A stretch of DNA of 64,000 nt. Source: JAEUJM01 sp044221555. GTDB taxonomy: Bacteria; Actinomycetota; Acidimicrobiia; Acidimicrobiales; DATDAH01. The position numbers and the translations under genes are program-made. Below, one piece after another: positions 35,937 through 44,171 of this stretch. The stretch's first letter is position 1. Each line of letters starts with the position of its first letter. The notes beneath the pieces are model-generated. The model saw only the letters and a list, made by a program, of their open reading frames with translations, had not been told where the DNA came from and made no database searches. The stretch covers positions 239,381 to 303,380 of the forward strand of contig JBGAOY010000005.1 of NCBI GenBank assembly GCA_044221555.1, read 5' to 3'.

Positions 35937-37090
35937 TGCCCGCCGGCGACGAGCCCCTGCGGATCACCCTCGACGACCTGGCCGAGGAGGCCCCGACCGC
36001 GGCGATGGCCCCGACGAGCCCGCAGGCCGCAGCACCACCAACGGCACCGGCGGCCCCGGCCGCACCGACCAAGCCCATGACCGCGGGCCAGGCCCTCCCC
36101 ACCATCACGCCCGGCCCGGCGCCGGTGACGGTGCCCGTGGGCGACACACGTGGCGGTCCGTCGGGCGGCGCCGGGCTCAGTCGCTTCGGCGCCACACCCA
36201 TCGTGTCGGGCCTCGCCGTCGGCCTGATCGCCGGCACGGTGGGCGCCGCACTCGGCTGGTGGCTCAACCACTCGGTGATCGACCGACCCCTCATCGAGAA
36301 CGGCGTGCTGGCCGTCACCGTGTCGCCGATCGTCGGCTTCCTCCTGGCTGCCTGGCCCGATCTCACCGCTGGCGCGGTGCGCTCCGGTCTGCGACGGGGA
36401 GCCATCGGGGCCCTCGCCGGGCTGGTGGCCGCGATCGCTGCGGTCGCCGTGGCCGACCGGATCTTCGACGACGTCCGCATGGACTCCAGCGGCGACCTCA
36501 CCAGCGACGTGGAGAAGCTCAAGCTGGCCCTGTGGCTCGGCTGGGTGATCCTCGGCACCCTGGTCGGTTTCGGCCTGGGCATCACCAGCGGGATCCGCAA
36601 GGTGGTGAACGGCGCCATCGGGGGCTTCGTGGGCGGGGTGATCGGGGGGTTCATCTACGTCCAGACGATCGACGAGCGCACACTGCGCATCGCCGAGGAC
36701 GCCGACGGCTTCGCCAGCCGGTTCGGTCCCCAACTGATCAGCATCCTGGCCACGACCGTCTCGGTCTGCCTGGCCATCGGCATCGCGGAGCGGGTGGCCC
36801 GGCAGGCCTGGCTGCGGGTCACCCGGGGACCGCTCGCGGGCAAGGAGTACATCCTCTACCGCGACTCGACCGTGATCGGGTCGGCCGGGACGTGCGACGT
36901 GGTGCTGGCCAAGGACGCCACCGTCGCACCCCGGCACGCCGCGGTCGAACGCCGCAACGGCACCGCCCGCGTCCGTTCCGAAGGCGCTCAGCCGGTACTC
37001 GTGAACGGGGCACCGGTGCGCGACGCCCCGCTCCGGTCGGGCGACGTGATCGGCGTGGCCAGCTTCGAGCTCACCTACGAGGAGCGCTGA
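35936..37090 (+). CDS. FHA-domain membrane protein, paralogue 3
   Basis: 384 residues. LRITLDDLAE at 8-17, Pro/Ala linker, about six membrane helices and a C-terminal FHA domain (GKEYILYRD, TCDVVLAKD, APRHAAVERR) retaining the structural His. It is the last of five coupled genes (31857-37090). The segment has Thr where the two other copies have Ser, giving T-x-x-D, a classical FHA-ligand spacing. Confidence 0.85.
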   Translation: MPAGDEPLRITLDDLAEEAPTAAMAPTSPQAAAPPTAPAAPAAPTKPMTAGQALPTITPGPAPVTVPVGDTRGGPSGGAGLSRFGATPIVSGLAVGLIAGTVGAALGWWLNHSVIDRPLIENGVLAVTVSPIVGFLLAAWPDLTAGAVRSGLRRGAIGALAGLVAAIAAVAVADRIFDDVRMDSSGDLTSDVEKLKLALWLGWVILGTLVGFGLGITSGIRKVVNGAIGGFVGGVIGGFIYVQTIDERTLRIAEDADGFASRFGPQLISILATTVSVCLAIGIAERVARQAWLRVTRGPLAGKEYILYRDSTVIGSAGTCDVVLAKDATVAPRHAAVERRNGTARVRSEGAQPVLVNGAPVRDAPLRSGDVIGVASFELTYEER

Positions 37091-37095
37091 ACCGC

Positions 37096-37902
37096 TCAGG
37101 GCGGCAGGATGCCCTCGTAGAGGGTGCGGGTCTCCTCGGCGGTGAGGCCGGCGCCGAGGAACACGTCGTTCACGTGCAACTCCCAGTGCAGGTGTATCGA
37201 CTGGGGCCGCGTGCCTCCGTTCGCGCCCGTCTCGGTCCCCCGGTTGCCCACTTCACCGAGACGCGTGCCGGCCGCCACGCTCGCACCCGGGTGGAGCCCC
37301 GGGTCGATCTCGTGCAGGTGCGCGTAGATCGTCTCGACGTGGCCGACACCCGGCACGATGCCGTGGTCGAGCACCACGAAGCGGCCGAAGAGGAACGCGA
37401 GGATCCACGGCGGCGTGGTGCCGAGCGCCTGCGCCTCGTCGAGCAGGGCCTGGCGGTCGTCCACCGTCGCGTCGACGAAGCTGTTGTTGGCCAGCACCAC
37501 CCGACCGGGCAGCGCGGCGACGGCGTCGTGACCCGGCTCCATGCAGATGAAGTCGATGCCGCCGTGCACACCGCCGCGGTACGAGCGGTCGGCGTTGGGC
37601 ATGCTCTCGGGGTCGTCGAACGGAACCCCGCAGTCGCTCGGCACCGTCACGGCGGGCAGTTGCCGTGCGATCTCGGTCCACCCGGCGAGGTCGAGGAAGC
37701 GGGGCGTGGTGACCGTGGTCGACACGACCGTGGTCGTGGTCGCGGGTAGCGCCGGGTCGGTTGCCGGTGCCGCGCTCGTGGCACTCGGCGCCGGCTCGGC
37801 CGGCGCCGGTGTGGCCACGGTCGCGCGGCCGACCACGATCCCGCCCGCGGCGAGCACCACCGCGCCCAGGGCCATGGCCACGACGGGGCCGGTGCGCGCC
37901 AT
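37096..37902 (-). CDS. membrane-anchored M23 peptidase-like protein
   Basis: 268 residues. An N-terminal signal anchor (VVAMALGAVVLAAGGIVVG) and Thr-rich stalk precede an LytM/M23 domain with HGGIDF, IYAHLHEID and HLHWELHV, giving the His and Asp zinc ligands of peptidoglycan endopeptidases. It is convergent with the FHA gene, only 5 bases apart. It may cut peptidoglycan cross-links or regulate another hydrolase from outside. It sits 6 bases downstream of the zinc ribbon-SH3b gene and is probably co-transcribed. Confidence 0.85.
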   Translation of the reverse strand: MARTGPVVAMALGAVVLAAGGIVVGRATVATPAPAEPAPSATSAAPATDPALPATTTTVVSTTVTTPRFLDLAGWTEIARQLPAVTVPSDCGVPFDDPESMPNADRSYRGGVHGGIDFICMEPGHDAVAALPGRVVLANNSFVDATVDDRQALLDEAQALGTTPPWILAFLFGRFVVLDHGIVPGVGHVETIYAHLHEIDPGLHPGASVAAGTRLGEVGNRGTETGANGGTRPQSIHLHWELHVNDVFLGAGLTAEETRTLYEGILPP

Positions 37903-37908
37903 CGTGGG

Positions 37909-38736
37909 CTACCGGACCACGCTGACGGTGGCGGCGTCGACGTAGGCGGTGGTCCCGTCGGCGAGGATGACCTGCCACAGCGAGCCGGACGTGTCGACCA
38001 CCAACACCTTGGGCCCGGACTCGTTCTCGATGCCCAGCGGTCCCCCGGCCGAGCTCAACAGCACGGCGTTGCCCCCGCTGGTCTGGGCGATCTGCAGGCC
38101 CGGGTCGGGCGGATCGACGAAGGTGCCGAACAGGTAGCCCTCGTCGGACCCGACCCGCACGTGGTACCAGCCGTCCACGTTCGAGCCGATCACCTCCATG
38201 CGCGCACCCTCGGCCTCGAGGGTGGCCACCACCGACGCCCCGATGTCGGGCGCCGAGCGGAGACGGGCGAAGTTGCTGAACAGCGTGGCCGAGCGGGTGG
38301 CCGCACCCGCGTCTGCCGTGGTGGCGGTCGCGTCGGGGTCGAAGGTCGAGGCGGGTGGAGCGACGGTGGCGGGCGGCGTGGTGACCGCGGCGGCCTCGGT
38401 GCCGCCGCCCCCCGACGTGACCTGGTCACCGTCGCCTCCCGAGCCGAGCATCACCGCCACGACCGACCCGACCACCGCCACGACCACGGCGACGGCGATC
38501 ACGGGCACCACCCAGTCGGGGCGCCCGTTCGTCGGCCCGGAGGCGGGCGGTCGTGCGCCCGGCGGCGCATGGTCCGCCGGCACGGACAGGGGCCTTGGCG
38601 AGGGCCCGAGCGGGGGCAACGAGGTGACGGGCGCCTTCGTCGGCCCCGGCACCGGTGGGGCCAGCACCGCCCCGCAGTCGTGGCAGAACCGGGCCTCCGC
38701 CCGGTTCTCGCCCCCACACGCCCCGCACGTCGCCAT
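37909..38736 (-). CDS. zinc ribbon-TM-SH3b protein
   Basis: 275 residues. Cytosolic zinc ribbon (CGACGGENRAEARFCHDCG), Pro-rich linker, TM helix (VVPVIAVAVVVAVVGSVVAV), Thr/Ala stalk and an external bacterial SH3 domain (ARLRSAPDIGASVVATLEAEG to WYHVRVGSDEGYLFG). SH3b domains bind peptidoglycan peptides or metals. It is the fourth protein here with the zinc ribbon, TM, external adhesion layout and precedes an M23 peptidase gene by 6 bases. Confidence 0.82.
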   Translation of the reverse strand: MATCGACGGENRAEARFCHDCGAVLAPPVPGPTKAPVTSLPPLGPSPRPLSVPADHAPPGARPPASGPTNGRPDWVVPVIAVAVVVAVVGSVVAVMLGSGGDGDQVTSGGGGTEAAAVTTPPATVAPPASTFDPDATATTADAGAATRSATLFSNFARLRSAPDIGASVVATLEAEGARMEVIGSNVDGWYHVRVGSDEGYLFGTFVDPPDPGLQIAQTSGGNAVLLSSAGGPLGIENESGPKVLVVDTSGSLWQVILADGTTAYVDAATVSVVR

Positions 38737-38762
38737 CCTGCCGCCATCCTACGCCCCCTGAA

Positions 38763-38806
38763 CTGGCACCGGATTTCGGTGCTCTCGCACCGAAATCCGG
38801 TGCCAG
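38763..38806. repeat. perfect 20-bp inverted repeat, 4-base loop
   Basis: The left arm 38763-38782 pairs perfectly with 38787-38806 around the loop TCTC. It lies between the stop of the NagZ gene and the start of the next minus-strand gene. No T-run follows on either strand, so it is not a standard intrinsic terminator; it resembles a REP-type palindromic unit or an RNA stability hairpin. Confidence 0.9.
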
Positions 38807-38840
38807 AACGCCCTGGTCGGTGACCTTGCCCGCATGCTGC

Positions 38841-40043
38841 TCAGGCGCCGGGCAGCACGACCTCGCAGGGGTCGACGTCCTTCGCGGTGAGGATCCGGAC
38901 GACCGACTCGTTCACCCGGGCCTCCGGCAGGGTGCCTGCGACCACCGCCTGCTCGAGGTGGTCGACGAGCCCGCCGAGGTCGCCCCGGCCGATGAGCACC
39001 ATGTCCACGCCGGCGGCCAGGGCCATCCTCGACGCCTCGAGCTCACCGAAGCGCTGGGTGACGGCACCCATCCCGCCGAGGTCGTCGGTGAACACCACAC
39101 CGTCGAACCCGTAGTCCTCACGGAGCAGGCGGAGCGCAGCAGGGCTGAGGCTCGAAGGCACCCCCGGCTCGGTGAGCCCGGGCACGTCGAGGTGCCCCAT
39201 CATCACCGCCACCGGCTCGTCGTCGAGCAGGGTCTCGTAGGGCACGAGATCCGACGAGCGCATGGCGTCCAGGGCCGGCGTGGTGACCGCGCCCTGGTGC
39301 GAGTCGCCGGACGAGTGCCCGTGTCCGGGGAAGTGCTTCACCACGGGGATCACACCACCGTCGCGCAGGCCCTCGGCGAAGGCGCCGGCGTAACGGGTCG
39401 CCACCGCCGGATCGTTCGAGAAGGACCGGTCACCGATCACCTCGCCGTCGGGCTGGGCCGACACGTCGGCCACGGGGGCGAAGTCCATGGTGACGCCCAA
39501 GGCGCTGAGGCCGGACCCCACCCGGGCGCCCAGTGCCCGCACCTCGCCCTCGGTCAGGGTGGCCGCCATCTGGCGAGCGCTGGGCAACGCACCGATGCCG
39601 TCGAAGATCCGTTGCACCCGTCCCCCCTCCTCGTCGACGGCGACGAACGGGGGCACGGGATCGGACGCGTCCACCGCGGGCCCGACCGCGCCCATCGTGC
39701 CGCCACTGCCGTCGGCCAGGAAGACGCCGCCCGGCTGGAACACCGCGACCATCAGCGAGGCCGCCCCGGCATCGGCGGGCAGCGTGGGCATGATCAACTG
39801 CGCGAGCCGCCGCCGCAACGGCCAGTCGGCCACCGCAGCATCGGCCGTGCACGGCGGCACGGTGGTCGTGGACGGGATCGCCGCGGTGGTGCTGGTGGGG
39901 ACGTCACGGGGCGCGCGGTCGGACGTCGTGGTCGTCGGCCCAGGCGCGTCGGCGGTCTCGGTGACACCGCTGCCGCAGCCGACAGCCACCACCATCGCGA
40001 GGCAGACGACGGCGACGAGCTCGTACCGCCCCGGACGGGTCAA
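38841..40043 (-). CDS. nagZ: beta-N-acetylhexosaminidase (GH3, NagZ-like) lipoprotein
   Basis: 400 residues. A signal peptide with a lipobox-like AVGC is followed by a Thr-rich stalk and a GH3 barrel. The catalytic loop KHFPGHGHSSGDSH and nucleophile region VVFTDDLGGMGAV are both intact, as is DEEGGRVQR. NagZ removes N-acetylglucosamine from muropeptides; the exported lipoprotein form acts in the wall. The start codon read here is TTG at 40043; a GTG further in would cut the signal peptide. A 20-bp palindrome lies just beyond its stop. Confidence 0.9.
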   Translation of the reverse strand: MTRPGRYELVAVVCLAMVVAVGCGSGVTETADAPGPTTTTSDRAPRDVPTSTTAAIPSTTTVPPCTADAAVADWPLRRRLAQLIMPTLPADAGAASLMVAVFQPGGVFLADGSGGTMGAVGPAVDASDPVPPFVAVDEEGGRVQRIFDGIGALPSARQMAATLTEGEVRALGARVGSGLSALGVTMDFAPVADVSAQPDGEVIGDRSFSNDPAVATRYAGAFAEGLRDGGVIPVVKHFPGHGHSSGDSHQGAVTTPALDAMRSSDLVPYETLLDDEPVAVMMGHLDVPGLTEPGVPSSLSPAALRLLREDYGFDGVVFTDDLGGMGAVTQRFGELEASRMALAAGVDMVLIGRGDLGGLVDHLEQAVVAGTLPEARVNESVVRILTAKDVDPCEVVLPGA

Positions 40044-40068
40044 TGCAGGGTTCCGGGGCCGGCGCGCC

Positions 40069-40920
40069 TCACAGCTCGTCCGGGAGCATCGTCGTGAAGT
40101 CGCTCGAGGGCTCCGTGCGACTCACGAACTTGGCGAAGCAGTCGTTCTTGTCGGTGAGCCCGTGATCGAAGCACCAGCCGAGCGCCCCCTCCCCCGAGCC
40201 GAACGACTCGGGGACCATCATCACGAAGAAGCCCGGCGCCTCGAACGATGAGTAGTCCGACGAGCTGAGCACGAGCACCTCGCCGAAGGCGTTCTCCAGG
40301 TCCTCGATGTGGGCGACGATGTCCTCGTACGAGTAGATGATGCCGTCGTCCGACGTGCCCAGCTGCTTCGCGCTCAACTGTGGCACGAACGTGTCCTCCA
40401 GGCCCCTCGCCGCGAAGGTGTCCTCGTCCTGCTCGACACGGTCACGGAGCTCCGCCAGCGCTGCGGCCTCGGGGTCGAGCGTCGTGGACGTGGTCGACGA
40501 CGTCGTGGACGTCGAGGACGTCGTGGTGGCGGGTTCCGCCTCGGTGGCGGCGTCGCCGCTCGGCACCGACGTGGGGGCCGCCGAGCCGTCGGCGGAGTCG
40601 TCGTTGCCGGCGAAGGCGACGACCATGGCCACCACGGCCACCGCCACGACCACCGCCGCCACTGCGGCGACGACCCACGGAGCGTTCGACGAAGCAGGCG
40701 GGGGGGCGGGCGCCCCTGGCGGCGGCGGGGGCGGCGCCGACGCCGCTGGCGGCGGCGCCACGTCGAGGGGAACGGTGATCGGCGGCGGCGATGCCGACAA
40801 CGGTGGGAGCGACGGCCCCTTCTGGGGCCCGACCGCCTCGGCGGCCGGCAGCGCGGTGCCGCATGCCCCGCAGAAACGGGCGCCTTCGCGGACCGAGACG
40901 CCACAATTCGGACAGTCCAC
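40069..40920 (-). CDS. zinc ribbon-TM protein with unknown external domain
   Basis: About 283 residues from GTG 40920, which has GGGAGG four bases upstream; the frame extends to 40959. Zinc ribbon (CPNCGVSVREGARFCGACG), Pro-rich linker, TM helix (WVVAAVAAVVVAVAVVAMVV), Thr/Ser stalk and an external domain of about 115 residues with two Cys (GWCFDHG, DCFAKF). The external family is not recognised. It fits the repeated zinc ribbon-TM-external plan of the locus. Confidence 0.75.
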   Translation of the reverse strand: MDCPNCGVSVREGARFCGACGTALPAAEAVGPQKGPSLPPLSASPPPITVPLDVAPPPAASAPPPPPPGAPAPPPASSNAPWVVAAVAAVVVAVAVVAMVVAFAGNDDSADGSAAPTSVPSGDAATEAEPATTTSSTSTTSSTTSTTLDPEAAALAELRDRVEQDEDTFAARGLEDTFVPQLSAKQLGTSDDGIIYSYEDIVAHIEDLENAFGEVLVLSSSDYSSFEAPGFFVMMVPESFGSGEGALGWCFDHGLTDKNDCFAKFVSRTEPSSDFTTMLPDEL

Positions 40921-41101
40921 GCCACCTCCCGATGTCACGACCGGCCCAGCGTAGGCCACACCGCCATACGGCCCGGCGCGGGGCCGCCGGGCGGCGGGTC
41001 ATTCAACGCATCAACGGGCCATGCAGCGCATCACGGCCCCTCGGAACCGCATCCCGCTCCACCGTGCCGCATCGGCCCCGTCTGGCCGCGGGCCGCCGGG
41101 T

Positions 41102-41821
41102 TCAGGCCGCCGGCACCGTGGGGGTCACGTTCTCGCCGCGCTCCCAGGCCTGCAGCAGCGGGTAGGTGTCCACCTCGCCCCGCCGCACCGCCCAGTCGTC
41201 GGCCGTCGTCGGGTGCGACACCCCGAAGTGCAGGTGCGGGTCGGTGTTGCGGGCGTTGCCCGAATTGCCGGTGGATCCCAGGGTCTGGCCGGCCGTCACC
41301 CGCACCCCGGCGGCGATCCCGGGGGCCACCGCCGACAGGTGCGACCCGTAGTAGCGCACGCCGTCGTCGCCCACGATGGCCACCGACAGGCCCCCGCGCA
41401 CGACGGGGTCGTCGGTGGCCGGGTCCCAGGTGTCGACATCCGAGACGAAGTCCACGGTGCCGTCGGTCACGGCCACGAAGGTGCTGCCCACAGGGCAGAA
41501 GATGTCGGTGGCGGGATAGTCGTGGTGGCCGGGGCCGTAGTCGGTGACGCTGGGCGGGTCGACGGGAAAGCGGTGCAGGAGCACCGCGGCGGTCGTGGTC
41601 GTCGGCGCCGCTGTCGTGGTCGTGGTCGGGAGCGAGGTCGAGGTGCGGTCCGGCGCGGTGGACGTGGGCGCGGCCGACGTGGCCGGCTCCGACACGTCGC
41701 CGGCGCATCCGGCCAGCGCGACGCACGACAAGATGCCGAGAACGACCACGAGACCCCGTGTCGGCCGCACCCCCGTCCCGGGCGCATGCCGCGGCAGTGA
41801 CCGGATCGAACCATGGCGCAT
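41102..41821 (-). CDS. M23 peptidase-like lipoprotein
   Basis: 239 residues. A signal peptide with a good lipobox (VALAGC) and Thr-rich stalk precede a LytM/M23 domain with HHDYPATDIF, YYGSHLSAV and PHLHFGV, which supply the zinc ligands. It acts at the outer face of the membrane on peptidoglycan or as a hydrolase activator. It is the second M23 gene of the region and marks the edge of the wall-facing cluster; the MBOAT gene is divergent from it. Confidence 0.87.
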   Translation of the reverse strand: MRHGSIRSLPRHAPGTGVRPTRGLVVVLGILSCVALAGCAGDVSEPATSAAPTSTAPDRTSTSLPTTTTTAAPTTTTAAVLLHRFPVDPPSVTDYGPGHHDYPATDIFCPVGSTFVAVTDGTVDFVSDVDTWDPATDDPVVRGGLSVAIVGDDGVRYYGSHLSAVAPGIAAGVRVTAGQTLGSTGNSGNARNTDPHLHFGVSHPTTADDWAVRRGEVDTYPLLQAWERGENVTPTVPAA

Positions 41822-41879
41822 CCACCCATCATGGCCTGCCTAGGCTCGCTGCCACCGGTCCGAGGAGTACCACCACCCC

Positions 41880-43319
41880 ATGCTCTTCCCGACGGCCCAA
41901 TTCGGGATCTTCTTCATCGTCGTGTTCCTGGTGAGTTGGCGGCTCCGGCCGAATCGCCGGGCGTGGATGGCGTTCACGCTTCTCGCCAGCTACGTCTTCT
42001 ATGGCTGGTGGGACTGGCGCTTCGTCCCCCTCATCGCCGGGTCCACGCTGTTCAACCAGGCCATGGGCACGGCCATCCACCGCAACTCGTCCGACTCCAC
42101 CCGCCGCACGCTGATGACCGTGGCGGTGGGGGGCAACCTGGCGGTGCTGGGGTTCTTCAAGTACTACGAGTTCTTCGTCGTCTCGGTCACCAACGGCCTC
42201 GGCGAGCTCGGCATCCACGCCAACCCGCCGCTGCTCCGGCTGATCCTCCCGATCGGCATCTCGTTCTTCACCTTCCAGGCCATCAGCTACGTCGTCGACA
42301 TCTACCGGCGCGACCTCGAGCCGGCCACACCCATCGAATTCGGCATGTACCTGTCGTTCTTCCCCCACCTGGTGGCCGGGCCGATCGTGCGCGCCAGCGA
42401 GTTCGTCCCCCAGCTCCGGGTGCGGCCCGACGAGTCACGCATCCCCGCCACCGAGGCCTTCTTCCTCATCATCGCCGGCCTGTTCAAGAAGGTGGTGATC
42501 GCCAGCTACCTCGGCACCGAGGTGGTCGACCCGGTGTTCGCCGTGCCGAGCAACCACTCGGCACTGCAGATCCTGGGCGCGATCTACGGCTACGCCATCC
42601 AGATCTACGCGGACTTCAGCGGCTACACCGACATCGCCATCGGCATCGCCCTGCTGCTCGGGATCCGCTTCCCCCAGAACTTCGACCGGCCCTACAGCGC
42701 ATTGTCCGTCCAGGACTTCTGGCGCCGCTGGCACATCACCCTGTCGAGGTGGCTACGGGACTACCTGTACATCCCCCTGGGCGGCAATCGGGGTTCGACG
42801 GTCAGCGTGTACCGCAACCTCATGCTCACCATGGTGCTCGGCGGCCTGTGGCACGGCGCGTCGTGGACCTTCGTGGTGTGGGGCGGCCTCCATGGCCTCT
42901 ACCAGTGCGTCGGCCATTGGCGCACGGGGCGCCGAGCCGACCAGGAGGCGGCGGGCACGCTGCGCCCGTCCGCCGTGCCGCCCGGCCTGCGCCCGGTGCT
43001 GGCCTGGCTGGCCACCTTCAACCTGGTGTGCTTCGCCTGGATCTTCTTCCGAGCGGAGTCGTTCGCGAACGCCTTCGAGATGATCCGAGGGCTGTTCGAC
43101 CTCACCAACCTGCTCCCTGGCCCCACCTCGGTGCTGATGGCCGTCGTCGCCGGGATGCTGGCGATCCAGTTCGCACCCCGCTGGATCGGCTCGTGGAGCC
43201 GGGCCGGCTTCAGCCGCCTGGCCCCGGTGCTGCAGGGCGTGATCCTCGCGGTGGCGTTCGTGGGCATCGACACCCTCGGCCCCGTGGGCGTCGCCCCGTT
43301 CATCTACTTCCAGTTCTAG
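41880..43319 (+). CDS. MBOAT O-acyltransferase (AlgI/DltB family)
   Basis: 479 residues with about ten membrane helices. Family signatures are FYGWWDWRF near the start, the RRWHITLSRWLRDYLYIPLGG block and LGGLWHGASWTFVVWGGLHG with the catalytic His. Such proteins pass acyl groups, usually acetyl, across the membrane to exported polysaccharide or teichoic acid. No AlgJ/DHHW partner is next to it. The ATG is preceded by GAGGAG about 12 bases away. Confidence 0.93.
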   Translation: MLFPTAQFGIFFIVVFLVSWRLRPNRRAWMAFTLLASYVFYGWWDWRFVPLIAGSTLFNQAMGTAIHRNSSDSTRRTLMTVAVGGNLAVLGFFKYYEFFVVSVTNGLGELGIHANPPLLRLILPIGISFFTFQAISYVVDIYRRDLEPATPIEFGMYLSFFPHLVAGPIVRASEFVPQLRVRPDESRIPATEAFFLIIAGLFKKVVIASYLGTEVVDPVFAVPSNHSALQILGAIYGYAIQIYADFSGYTDIAIGIALLLGIRFPQNFDRPYSALSVQDFWRRWHITLSRWLRDYLYIPLGGNRGSTVSVYRNLMLTMVLGGLWHGASWTFVVWGGLHGLYQCVGHWRTGRRADQEAAGTLRPSAVPPGLRPVLAWLATFNLVCFAWIFFRAESFANAFEMIRGLFDLTNLLPGPTSVLMAVVAGMLAIQFAPRWIGSWSRAGFSRLAPVLQGVILAVAFVGIDTLGPVGVAPFIYFQF

Positions 43320-43325
43320 GGCCCT

Positions 43326-43342
43326 TGGGGGCCCCGCCCCCA
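43326..43342. terminator. possible bidirectional terminator hairpin
   Basis: TGGGGGC and GCCCCCA pair around a CCC loop between the convergent MBOAT and enoyl-CoA hydratase genes. There is no clear U-tract, so it is a moderate candidate. Confidence 0.4.
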
Positions 43343-43355
43343 GGAGATGCAGGCG

Positions 43356-44099
43356 CTACCGGCCGGTGAAGGTGGCCTTGCCGGGCCCGTGCTCGAGGAA
43401 GCTGGTCACGCCGATGCCGGCGTCGTCGGTGAGGAAGACCTGGGCGAAGGCGTCCTGCTCGGTGACGGCGCCGTCGATGGCGGCCTTGGCCAGCGCGATC
43501 GCGGCAAGCGGCCCTGCGGCCAGCTCGGCCGCGAACGCCAGCGCCCGGTCGTGGAGGTCGTCGCCGGGCACCACCTCGTCGGCCAGGCCGATGGCCAGCG
43601 CCTCGTCGGCCTTCACCTGGCGCCCGGTGAAGATCAGCTCCTTGGCCCGGGAGGGCCCCACGATGCGGGGCAGGCGCTGGGTGCCGCCGCCGCCCGGGAT
43701 GATGCCCAGCAGGATCTCGGGCTGACCGAACACGGCCCGCTCCGACGCGATGCGGAAGTCGCAGGCCATGGCCAGCTCGCAGCCGCCGCCGAGGGCGTAG
43801 CCGCTGACCGCGGCGATGGTCGCCCGGGGGAAGGCCGCGACCGCGTCGAGCACGCGGTGGAAGGTGGCGGCGATCTCCGCCGCCCGCTCGGCCGAGAACT
43901 GGGTGACGTCGGCGCCCGCCGCGAACAGGCGCTCGCCGCCGGTGACCACGACGGCACCAGGCGGGTCGTCGCCCAGCGCCTCGAACACGTCGCCCAGCTC
44001 GTTCAGCACCTCCTGGCTGAGGGCGTTGACCTTGGGGTTGTCCAGGGTCACCACGGCCACGCCGTCGTCTCGCCGTTCGATCCGCACCAGTCCGTTCAT
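43356..44099 (-). CDS. enoyl-CoA hydratase/isomerase
   Basis: 247 residues of crotonase fold. GGGCELAMACDFRIAS and FGQPEILLGIIPGGGGTQRL carry the two catalytic Glu residues and the oxyanion hole. It hydrates trans-2-enoyl-CoA in fatty-acid or related acyl-CoA breakdown. AAGGTG seven bases before ATG 44099 supports this start over 44108. It is followed upstream by the MeaB gene on the same strand, 72 bases away. Confidence 0.9.
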   Translation of the reverse strand: MNGLVRIERRDDGVAVVTLDNPKVNALSQEVLNELGDVFEALGDDPPGAVVVTGGERLFAAGADVTQFSAERAAEIAATFHRVLDAVAAFPRATIAAVSGYALGGGCELAMACDFRIASERAVFGQPEILLGIIPGGGGTQRLPRIVGPSRAKELIFTGRQVKADEALAIGLADEVVPGDDLHDRALAFAAELAAGPLAAIALAKAAIDGAVTEQDAFAQVFLTDDAGIGVTSFLEHGPGKATFTGR

Positions 44100-44171
44100 C
44101 CACTGCACCTTAGGTGGGGTCGCCGCACGGCGAGCGAGGGACGAGCGAGCCTTGATGGTCGCGATGAGCGC

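Noticed and set aside
16987..37090. Complete type VII (ESX) secretion system
   Set aside because: A mycosin-like protease, a YukD-like protein and FHA proteins are there, but no FtsK/EccC ATPase, EccB, EccE or WXG100 pair could be seen.
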